12,194 nt of DNA, from the NCBI GenBank assembly GCA_946061315.1, contig CAMGRB010000020.1, positions 1-12,194 on the forward strand, written 5' to 3'. Made by a program: the position numbers and the translations under genes. The notes under the pieces are model-generated. The model did no database searches. It was given only the letters and a program-made list of their open reading frames with translations, and had not been told where the DNA came from. This stretch comes from an uncultured Clostridia bacterium. GTDB taxonomy: Bacteria; Bacillota; Clostridia; Oscillospirales; CAG-272. Shown here piece by piece: positions 1-6,412 of the stretch (positions within the stretch are counted from its first letter, which is position 1; every line of letters starts with the position of its first letter).

Positions 1-21
1 CTTTTTCATAGGACACACCTG

Positions 22-67
22 AAAAAATGCTGTAGAAGTTTCCTTTGCGGAAATCTCTACAGCATTT
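22..67 (-). terminator. Rho-independent terminator after apeB
   Basis: Perfect 12-bp inverted repeat: positions 25-36 pair with 56-67 (AAATGCTGTAGA against TCTACAGCATTT). A second small hairpin, TTTCC/GGAAA (39-43 with 49-53), sits inside the loop. Read on the minus strand, the stem runs straight into a run of six T (the A run at 22-27). It lies 25 nt after the apeB stop codon, where a terminator for the asnB-apeB side would be expected. Seen directly in the sequence. Confidence 0.88.
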
Positions 68-79
68 GTTGTCAATGAG

Positions 80-100
80 TCAGCTGATGTCATCAGCTGA
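80..100. repeat. Palindrome over the apeB stop codons
   Basis: Two 10-bp arms, TCAGCTGATG (80-89) and CATCAGCTGA (91-100), flank a single central base and are exact reverse complements. On the minus-strand transcript this could fold as an 8-bp stem with a 5-nt loop. It covers the last sense codon of apeB and two tandem TGA stops (95-93 and 92-90). It lies 12 nt before the terminator stem. Role unknown; it may be a second 3'-end hairpin that protects the transcript or aids termination. Confidence 0.6.
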
Positions 101-1382
101 AGAAGCGGGTGAATGCAGTCACGCAATAGCAGTGGTCGGCCACGCTGCCCGTTTCGCGGCAGCTGTGCATGGCCAGGATGGCATTGCCCATGTCCACGCC
201 ACGCAGCGGGATAGACGAGGCGAGGATGTTGCCCAGTGTGCTGCCACCTGCCACATCGCTGTGGTTGACGAAACGCTGACAGGGAACGCCAGCCTCGCGG
301 CATATTTCTGCAAACACGGCAGCCGACACGGCATCGCTGGCATATTTCTGGGCCGCATTGAACTTGATGACGGGGCCTCCACCCAACACGGGATGGTTGG
401 TGGGGTCGAATTTCTCGGGATAGTTGGGATGCCAGGCATGGGCATTGTCGGCAGAAATCATGAAAGCCCGCTCCACAGCCTGCCAGTAGGCCTCTTCAGA
501 GCCACTCTGCGCCATGGCAATGCGCTTGAGCATGGATGCGAGGAATGGGCTTCCGGCCCCCTGCTTGGTCTGCGATCCTGTTTCCTCGTTGTCGAATATG
601 GCCAGCACCTTGGTGGTGTCGGTGAGCGGTGCGGCCAGCAAGGCCTCCAATCCGGCAAAACACATCGAGAGGTCGTCCAGACGGCCAGATGAAATCAGCT
701 CGTCGTGTACGCCAAAGGTGCAGGCCGGTGTTGTGTCGGCCAGATAGAGGTCAAAGTCGAGGATGTCTTCCTTGTTGATGTTCAGTTCGCTGCAGATGAT
801 GTTCGTCAGCATGTTGCCACGCTCCAGTTCGTCGGTCACCATGCCCAGCAGCGGCAGCACATCCTTCTGTTTGCTGAGCTTCACGCCGTCGTTCACCTGT
901 CGGTTGAAGTGAATGGCCAGGTTGCTGATCTGCAGCAGCGGCCGTTTGACGTGCATGAGCAGAGTCTTGGGCGAGAGCATGTCGTTGCCCTTCACAATCA
1001 CTCTTCCGGCAAGGGTGAGCGGGCGGTCGAACCATGTGGACATGATGGGGCCACCATACACCTCGGTGTTGAGTTTCACCATACCGCCCTCGCACAGCAT
1101 TTCGGCATTGGGCTTGATGCGGAACGTGGGCGAGTCGCAGTGGGCACAAATCATGCGGAAGCCGGCCTCGGCCAGTGGCAGCGTGCCGATGTGGAAGGCG
1201 TAGATTGAGGAGTCGTTCTTGGTGACATACAGTTTGTCTCCTGCCTTGATGCAGCCCAGCGGCATGCGTGGGTCAACATGGCGGAAGCCCGCCTTTTCCA
1301 GTTCTCCGGCGATGTTCTTGACGGCCAGGAAATTCACCGGCGAAGCGTCAAGGAAATTCATTAAGCGTTTTATCATAGTCAT
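93..1382 (-). CDS. apeB: M18 family aspartyl-type metalloaminopeptidase
   Basis: A 429-residue cytosolic zinc aminopeptidase of family M18, which removes N-terminal residues (often acidic ones) from peptides and usually forms a tetrahedral dodecamer. Length is normal for the family. The five expected metal-binding regions are all visible: AHCDSP (His81, Asp83), RLDDL (Asp236), DNEETGS (Glu266/Glu267), SADNAH (Asp312) and AMHSCRE (His406). The gene therefore looks intact. The start is ATG at 1382; a second ATG lies two codons later (1376) and cannot be excluded. No Shine-Dalgarno site precedes it, as is common in Bacteroidota. It lies 86 nt downstream of asnB on the same strand and has a possible promoter of its own. 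It ends in tandem TGA stops and a terminator. The family call is firm; apeB is the usual database symbol. Confidence 0.93.
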   Translation of the reverse strand: MTMIKRLMNFLDASPVNFLAVKNIAGELEKAGFRHVDPRMPLGCIKAGDKLYVTKNDSSIYAFHIGTLPLAEAGFRMICAHCDSPTFRIKPNAEMLCEGGMVKLNTEVYGGPIMSTWFDRPLTLAGRVIVKGNDMLSPKTLLMHVKRPLLQISNLAIHFNRQVNDGVKLSKQKDVLPLLGMVTDELERGNMLTNIICSELNINKEDILDFDLYLADTTPACTFGVHDELISSGRLDDLSMCFAGLEALLAAPLTDTTKVLAIFDNEETGSQTKQGAGSPFLASMLKRIAMAQSGSEEAYWQAVERAFMISADNAHAWHPNYPEKFDPTNHPVLGGGPVIKFNAAQKYASDAVSAAVFAEICREAGVPCQRFVNHSDVAGGSTLGNILASSIPLRGVDMGNAILAMHSCRETGSVADHCYCVTAFTRFFS

Positions 1383-1402
1383 GGGGTTATCTGATTACAG
1401 CG

Positions 1403-1410
1403 CAAAATTA
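1403..1410 (-). promoter_or_regulatory. Possible Bacteroidota -7 promoter box for apeB
   Basis: Read on the minus strand, these bases are TAATTTTG, an exact match to the Bacteroidota -7 consensus TAnnTTTG. The box ends 20 nt before the apeB ATG, which implies a short leader. A matching -33 TTTG at the usual 19-21 nt spacing is not clear; a TTTT run lies only about 14 nt upstream. The 86-nt gap between asnB and apeB holds nothing else recognisable, and no clear asnB terminator. The call rests on the single box plus its position. Confidence 0.42.
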
Positions 1411-1468
1411 CACAATATTTTCCTAAAACTTCTGTTGTGGGCGACAATTCTTGCTTTTTTATGCCATG

Positions 1469-2854
1469 CTACTTGCTGTAGGCCTGCTCGTGCACCCCAT
1501 GCACGGCCCGTCCGCTGGGGTCGTTCATGTTTTTGAACGCCTCGTCCCATGCCAGCGCCTCGGCGGTGCTGCATGCCACGCTGGGCACCCTGGGCACGCT
1601 TCGTGCGGCACTCTCTGAGGGGAAATGCTCGGCAAAGATGGAGCGGTAGAAATACTCCTCCTTGCAGCGTGGCGGATTGATGGGGAAACGCTCGGAGGCA
1701 TGAGCCATCTGCTCGTCGCTCACCCGTTCGGAGGTGATTTGCTTCAGGGTGTCGATCCACGAGTAGCCCACGCCGTCGGAGAATTGCTCTTTCTGTCGCC
1801 ACGCCACCTCACTGGGCAGCATGTGGGCAAATGCCTCGCGCACGATTTTCTTTTCCACCGTCTGTCCGGGACACATCTTCAGTTGGGGATTCAGTCGCAT
1901 GGCCACATCCAGGAACTCCTTGTCGAGGAAAGGCACACGGCCCTCTACGCCCCATGCCGCCAGGCTCTTGTTGGCCCGCAGACAATCATACAGATGCAGT
2001 TTGGAGAGCTTGCGCACGGTTTCTTCATGAAACGCCTTGGCGTTGGGTGCCTTGTGGAAATACAGATAGCCGCCAAACACCTCGTCGGCACCCTCGCCTG
2101 AGAGCACCATCTTGATGCCCATGCTCTTGATGACACGTGCCAGCAGATACATGGGTGTGGAGGCGCGCACGGTAGTCACATCGTAGGTCTCGATGAAATA
2201 GATGACATCCCTGATGGCGTCAAGCCCCTCCTGTATGGTGTAGTTGATTTCGTGGTGCACCGTGCCGATATGTTCGGCCACCATGCGGGCTTTGGCCAGG
2301 TCGGGTGCACCCTTCAGTCCCACGGCAAACGAGTGGAGCCTTGGCCACCATGCAGCCTCTCTGCCTCCTGTTTCCACACGGCGTTGTGCATATTTGGCGG
2401 CAATGGCACTGATGACCGACGAGTCGAGACCGCCGCTGAGCAGCACGCCGTAGGGCACATCGCTCATCAACTGTCTGCGCACCGCCTCTTCGAGCGCATG
2501 GTGCACATCGTCGGCTGTGCCCCCGTTGTCTTTCACCTGTTCATAGTCAAACCAGTCGCGCTTGTAATACCGTCTGATTTCGCCGTCCTTGCTGTAGAGG
2601 TAATGACCCGGTGGAAAGGGTTCATAGCGTTGGCATTGTCCTTCGAGTGCCTTCAGTTCGCTGGCCACATACACCTTGCCGTCATCATCATATCCGATAT
2701 AGAGCGGAATGACACCGATGGGGTCGCGCGCCACGAGAAAGGCCTCCTGCTCCTCGTCGTAGAGTGCAAAGGCAAAAATGCCGTTGAGTTGTTCAAGAAA
2801 ATTCACCCCTTGGTCACGATACAGCGCAAGGATGACTTCGCAGTCGCTTCCCGA
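1469..2854 (-). CDS. asnB: Asparagine synthetase B (glutamine-hydrolysing), N-terminus missing
   Basis: Makes asparagine from aspartate, ATP and glutamine in the cytosol. About 460 residues align by eye, nearly end to end, with E. coli AsnB from its GSDCEVILALY stretch (about residue 97 of 554). The rest of the glutaminase domain follows (NGIFAFALYD, RDPIGVIPLYIGY). The synthetase domain then has the ATP-pyrophosphatase loop SGGLDSS, LSGEGADEVFGGY, GRVPFLDKEF and WRQKEQFSDGVGYSW. The conserved tail (VACSTAEA, NDPSGRAVHG) ends at a TAG at 1471-1469. The first ~96 residues, including the catalytic Cys and its start codon, are absent because the sequence changes origin near 2850-2866. The frame stays open to 2908, but those extra ~18 codons read through unrelated DNA antisense to the next gene. 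The remaining sequence looks functional. Ile codons are mostly ATC, unlike the genes to the right. Confidence 0.93.
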   Translation of the reverse strand, partial: SGSDCEVILALYRDQGVNFLEQLNGIFAFALYDEEQEAFLVARDPIGVIPLYIGYDDDGKVYVASELKALEGQCQRYEPFPPGHYLYSKDGEIRRYYKRDWFDYEQVKDNGGTADDVHHALEEAVRRQLMSDVPYGVLLSGGLDSSVISAIAAKYAQRRVETGGREAAWWPRLHSFAVGLKGAPDLAKARMVAEHIGTVHHEINYTIQEGLDAIRDVIYFIETYDVTTVRASTPMYLLARVIKSMGIKMVLSGEGADEVFGGYLYFHKAPNAKAFHEETVRKLSKLHLYDCLRANKSLAAWGVEGRVPFLDKEFLDVAMRLNPQLKMCPGQTVEKKIVREAFAHMLPSEVAWRQKEQFSDGVGYSWIDTLKQITSERVSDEQMAHASERFPINPPRCKEEYFYRSIFAEHFPSESAARSVPRVPSVACSTAEALAWDEAFKNMNDPSGRAVHGVHEQAYSK

Positions 2855-2866
2855 TTTTTCCGAGCA
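2850..2866. other. Chimeric junction between two genomes
   Basis: Left of about 2854 the minus strand encodes AsnB up to its SGSDCEV residues. Right of about 2860 the plus strand encodes an FAD dehydrogenase that joins its family just before the dinucleotide-binding motif. Both genes are cut internally here, head to head, with no start codon, promoter or spacer. Base composition, codon choice, phylum signature and coding strand all change at this point. No insertion sequence, direct repeat or integrase site is visible. The exact base cannot be fixed from one sequence; a few bases may be shared by both sources. Confidence 0.85.
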
Positions 2867-4190
2867 AATTCCGCAGTTTTGCCTTAAAGACGGGCACCGC
2901 GGCGGCAAGGTACTTGTCGTCGGCTTTGGTCCTGCGGGTATGTTTTGCGCGCTTGCGCTCGCGCGCGCGGGTGTGAAGCCCGTTGTTATAGAGCGCGGTG
3001 GCGATATAGATTCCCGCGTGGCAAGCGTAAACCGCTTTTACTCCGAAAAGATACTCGATACCGAATCAAATATACAGTTCGGCGCGGGCGGAGCAGGCAC
3101 TTTCTCCGATGGAAAACTTACAACGAGAATAAACGACCCGAAATGCTCGTTTGTCCTCTCCGTATTTGCCGAGCACGGCGCACCCGAAGAAATAAAATAT
3201 ACGGCAAAGCCGCATATCGGTACGGACAAGTTAAGAAACGTCGTAAAGAACATTCAAAACGAGATAATCTCACTCGGCGGCGAAATAAGATATAACACAA
3301 AGCTACTCTCATTTTCAAACGGAGTTGCCGAAACGACGTGCGGAAAAGAAGAATATGACGATATTGTCCTTGCAATAGGGCACAGCGCGCGCGATACTTA
3401 CGCTTATCTTATGAAAAGCGGATTTGCCATAGAGCCAAAGCCCTTTTCCGTAGGAGTTCGCGCAGAGCACCTTCAAAGCGATATTAACAGAGCTATGTAC
3501 GGAGAGAGCGAAGCCTCAAAAAATCTCGGTGCGGCAGACTATAACGTGTCGTACAGGAAGGACGGACGCGGCGTTTACTCGTTTTGTATGTGCCCGGGCG
3601 GCGAGGTTGTCGCAGGGGCGAGCGAGGAGGGCGGAGTCGTCGTAAACGGTATGAGCAGTTATGCAAGGGACGGCAAAAACGCCAACTCGGCAATAGCCGT
3701 GCAGATAAACACGCAGGATTACGGAGATACAGCCGAAGGCGCAATAGAATTTCAGCGCAATCTTGAAAGAAAAGCGTTTTCTTTGGCGGGCGGCAACTAT
3801 AAAGCGCCGATACAGACCCTCGGTGACTTTTATAATGGTATCTCAAAGACCGAGCCGTCGCGGGTCATGCCCACTTATATGGACGGCAACGTGTCCCTTT
3901 GCGATATGAACAAAATTCTGCCCAAAACCGTGTGCGATTATCTTAAAATGGGCTTTCGCAAGTTCGGCGAGAAGATAGAGGGCTTTGACGCGCCCCACGT
4001 CGTCCTTACGGGAGTGGAAACGAGAACGTCCTCACCCGTGCGCATAATGAGAGGCGACGATTTTTGCGCATTCGGCAAGAGAAATATATACCCCTGCGGA
4101 GAGGGTGCGGGATATGCGGGAGGCATAATGAGTGCCGCGGTTGACGGGCTTAACGTCGCCACCGCAATACTTGAAAAATATAACGGTTGA
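2859..4190 (+). CDS. FAD-dependent dehydrogenase (COG2509-like), N-terminus missing
   Basis: A flavoprotein of the uncharacterised NAD(P)/FAD-dependent oxidoreductase family common in Firmicutes; the substrate is unknown. Visible in order: the Rossmann motif VLVVGFGPAGMF at about 2910-2945, VVIERGGD at the end of the second strand, the family signature ESNIQFGAGGAGTFSDGK, a GTDKLRNVVKNIQ segment, IGHSARDTYAYL, SVGVRAEHLQSDI, CPGGEVVAGASEEGG, GVETRTSSPVRIMRG, and the C-terminal FAD-contacting YPCGEGAGYAGGIMSAAVDG. Family members are about 530 residues, so roughly 70-90 N-terminal residues and the true start are missing, lost at the chimeric seam. An open frame reaches back to an ATG at 2778, but that part is the complement of asnB and is not real protein. 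The stop is TGA at 4188-4190; recJ follows after 39 nt. Family call firm, biochemical role unknown. Confidence 0.9.
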   Translation, partial: SEQIPQFCLKDGHRGGKVLVVGFGPAGMFCALALARAGVKPVVIERGGDIDSRVASVNRFYSEKILDTESNIQFGAGGAGTFSDGKLTTRINDPKCSFVLSVFAEHGAPEEIKYTAKPHIGTDKLRNVVKNIQNEIISLGGEIRYNTKLLSFSNGVAETTCGKEEYDDIVLAIGHSARDTYAYLMKSGFAIEPKPFSVGVRAEHLQSDINRAMYGESEASKNLGAADYNVSYRKDGRGVYSFCMCPGGEVVAGASEEGGVVVNGMSSYARDGKNANSAIAVQINTQDYGDTAEGAIEFQRNLERKAFSLAGGNYKAPIQTLGDFYNGISKTEPSRVMPTYMDGNVSLCDMNKILPKTVCDYLKMGFRKFGEKIEGFDAPHVVLTGVETRTSSPVRIMRGDDFCAFGKRNIYPCGEGAGYAGGIMSAAVDGLNVATAILEKYNG

Positions 4191-4229
4191 GGCTTCGGCT
4201 TTTCGGTTGCCTCACATATAGGAAAAGTT

Positions 4230-6398
4230 ATGGATAAACAACAGAGAAAAAAGTGGGAGGTGAAATTTACTCCCGATAAAGAAAAGTATATAGACGAAAT
4301 ATCATCAGGCACGGGTCTTTGCCGCACTATGTCAAAGCTCCTTGTCAACAGGGGGTATACCGACGTAAAATCGGCGAATGATTTTCTCGGCAAAAGAACG
4401 GAAATTCTTCACGACCCATTTTTGCTCGACGATATGGAAAAAGGAGCCGCCAGAATACTTGAATGTATCAAAGTGGGGCGCAAAATAACGGTTTACGGAG
4501 ATTATGACGTTGACGGAATAACCTCGGTCAGCATACTGTATCTTTATTTAAGCCGTGCAGGCGCCGAGGTTGAATATTATATCCCGTCAAGAAAGGGCGA
4601 GGGCTACGGCGTATCCTCCGAAGCGGTGAAGAAAATAGCATCGGGCGGGACAAGCCTTATAATCACCGTCGATACGGGCATTACCGCAAATAACGAGGTG
4701 GAAGAAGCCAAAGCGCTCGGTATTGATTTTGTAATAACCGACCACCACGAGTGCCCCGAGGTCTTGCCCGAGGCATATGCGGTTATAAATCCGAAAAGAA
4801 GCGGTAGCAAATATCCGTTTGCCTCCCTTGCGGGCGTAGGTGTGGTTTTTAAGCTCCTTTGCGCGCTTGAAGCCTTGAAAAGCGGCGAGCCGATGATTGA
4901 ATGTGTAAGGAGAATTGCAGACGGATATTCCGATCTTACCGCCATAGGAACGATAGCGGACGTTATGCCCGTTACCGACGAGAACAGAATAATAATTTCA
5001 TACGGACTTTCACTTGCGGAGTATACCGACAAAATAGGTCTTGAAAAGCTTATAAATCTTTGCAGAAGCAACGAAACCAAAACAACGAAGCAAAAGGTAA
5101 AAAAGAAGCTGTCGTCGGGCTTTATCGGCTTCGGGCTTGCCCCTAAAATAAACGCCGCGGGCAGAATAAGCGACGCCTCGATAGCGGTTGAGTTGTTTCT
5201 TACCAAGGACGAGAGCATTGCCGAGAAATACGCCATAAAGCTCTGCGAAATAAACAGGGAAAGACAGCTTGAGGAGAACAAAATAGCCGAGGAGGCAAAC
5301 GAATATATAGAAAACCATCCGTTTGACAAAAGCGGAGTTATAATAATAGAAAACGATACCTGGAATCACGGAGTTATAGGAATAGTTTCGTCAAGGATAA
5401 CGGAGAAGTATTCGCTCCCGTCTATTCTTATATCGTTCGAGGGCAACGAAGACCCGACCGACCCCGAGGCTATGGGAAAGGGCTCGGGCAGGAGTATAGG
5501 CGGCATGAACCTTGTAAACGCGCTATCCTCGTGCTCCGATCTGCTTGAAAAATACGGCGGACACGAGCTTGCCGCAGGACTTTCGGTAAAGCGCAAAAAC
5601 CTCGATGAGTTCAAAAGAAGAATGAACGAATATGCAAGAGGCTTTTTCGGTGGGGAAGCCCCCGCGCCCGCACTCGATATAGACTGCGAGCTTGATACCG
5701 ATGAAATAAACCTTTCGCTCGCCTCGGAAATTTCAATGCTTGAGCCGTACGGAGTTTCAAATCCGACGCCGCTTTTCGTTTTGCGTGACGCCAAAATAGA
5801 TGATATTGTGCCCGTCGGTATGAACAGACACCTTAAAATAAGGCTCTCAAAGGGCGATTTTTCAGTAAACGCAATGCTTTTTAGCACTTCTACCGAGGAG
5901 TTTTCGCTCCGAACGGACGATACGGTCGACGTTGCGTTCAACCTTGAAATAAACGATTTTATGGGCAATTTAAGCCCTCAAATGAACGTGAAAGATATAC
6001 GGATGAGCGAAAGCGAGTACCTGAAAGAGCTTGAAAACGAGAAAGCGTACGAAGACGTAAAATCGGGCGTATCCGCGCTTGACCCTTCCGATATAATCCC
6101 CACAAGAGAGGACTTTGCACTCATTTACAGGTTCCTCTTGAAAGAGGCGAGAGAGGGACGGGACGAATATACGGTAACCGCGCTTTTGTACGCTCTTGAA
6201 AGGTCTTTTCCCGACGTATCGCTCAATTACGTAAAGGTAAAACTTGCAATAAAGGTGATAAGAGAGCTCAACATAATTTCGGTTGAAGAAAAAGACACTA
6301 AAACGTATAAATTCAAGTTTACTTACAGCAAAAACAAAACCTCACTCGACAAATCGAACATACTTAAAACCGTAAAGGGAATGTACCCGAATAAATGA
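4230..6398 (+). CDS. recJ: Single-stranded-DNA-specific exonuclease RecJ
   Basis: 5'-3' exonuclease acting on single-stranded DNA in recombination and mismatch or base-excision repair; a cytosolic enzyme of the DHH phosphoesterase superfamily. The 722 residues show motif I YGDYDVDG (89-96), motif II VDTG (147-150), motif III DHH (171-173) and motif IV GTIADVMP (240-247). KINAAGRISDA (306-316) follows, then the DHHA1 part with GVIGIVSSRI (381-390), GSGRSIGGMN and GGHELAAG (443-450). An OB-like segment (~485-595) and an extra C-terminal region (~600-722), as in other Firmicute RecJ proteins, complete it. All metal-binding Asp/His motifs are present. The ATG at 4230 is preceded by AGGA six bases upstream. 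The TGA stop overlaps an in-frame ATG for the next gene (ATGA). B. subtilis and relatives often carry apt between recJ and relA; it is missing here. Confidence 0.96.
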   Translation: MDKQQRKKWEVKFTPDKEKYIDEISSGTGLCRTMSKLLVNRGYTDVKSANDFLGKRTEILHDPFLLDDMEKGAARILECIKVGRKITVYGDYDVDGITSVSILYLYLSRAGAEVEYYIPSRKGEGYGVSSEAVKKIASGGTSLIITVDTGITANNEVEEAKALGIDFVITDHHECPEVLPEAYAVINPKRSGSKYPFASLAGVGVVFKLLCALEALKSGEPMIECVRRIADGYSDLTAIGTIADVMPVTDENRIIISYGLSLAEYTDKIGLEKLINLCRSNETKTTKQKVKKKLSSGFIGFGLAPKINAAGRISDASIAVELFLTKDESIAEKYAIKLCEINRERQLEENKIAEEANEYIENHPFDKSGVIIIENDTWNHGVIGIVSSRITEKYSLPSILISFEGNEDPTDPEAMGKGSGRSIGGMNLVNALSSCSDLLEKYGGHELAAGLSVKRKNLDEFKRRMNEYARGFFGGEAPAPALDIDCELDTDEINLSLASEISMLEPYGVSNPTPLFVLRDAKIDDIVPVGMNRHLKIRLSKGDFSVNAMLFSTSTEEFSLRTDDTVDVAFNLEINDFMGNLSPQMNVKDIRMSESEYLKELENEKAYEDVKSGVSALDPSDIIPTREDFALIYRFLLKEAREGRDEYTVTALLYALERSFPDVSLNYVKVKLAIKVIRELNIISVEEKDTKTYKFKFTYSKNKTSLDKSNILKTVKGMYPNK

Positions 6399-6404
6399 AA
6401 GGAG
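6398..6404 (+). promoter_or_regulatory. Ribosome binding site deciding the relA start
   Basis: AAAGGAG, 8 nt before the ATG at 6413. It overlaps the last base of the recJ stop codon. An in-frame ATG at 6395 overlaps the recJ stop, but this strong site lies downstream of it, so translation most likely starts at 6413. Confidence 0.8.
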
Positions 6405-6412
6405 ATACCGCC

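Noticed and set aside
2778..2858. N-terminal 27-residue extension of the FAD dehydrogenase from an ATG at 2778
   Set aside because: It is the exact complement of asnB coding sequence and has no family resemblance; the frame is open there only by chance.
2850..2866. Natural horizontal transfer or mobile-element insertion site
   Set aside because: No transposase, integrase, target duplication, tRNA end or inverted repeat is visible, and the join cuts two otherwise intact genes at one point; misassembly is simpler.
45..2887. Several long plus-strand open frames opposite apeB and asnB
   Set aside because: They are antisense shadows of two well-recognised genes in G+C-rich DNA and show no domain motifs or ribosome sites.
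1469..2908. An AsnB variant without the catalytic N-terminal Cys, hence an ammonia-only enzyme
   Set aside because: The missing N-terminus coincides with the change of source DNA at the seam. The residues beyond it are antisense to another gene, so the loss is an artefact of truncation.
2960..2969. Alternating CG run with Z-DNA potential
   Set aside because: Only ten bases, fully explained by Ala/Arg codons in a conserved part of the FAD dehydrogenase.
4189..4213. Small inverted repeat GAGGC/GCCTC between the FAD gene and recJ as a terminator
   Set aside because: Only a 5-bp stem with a 15-nt loop and no T run; too weak, and the genes look co-transcribed.
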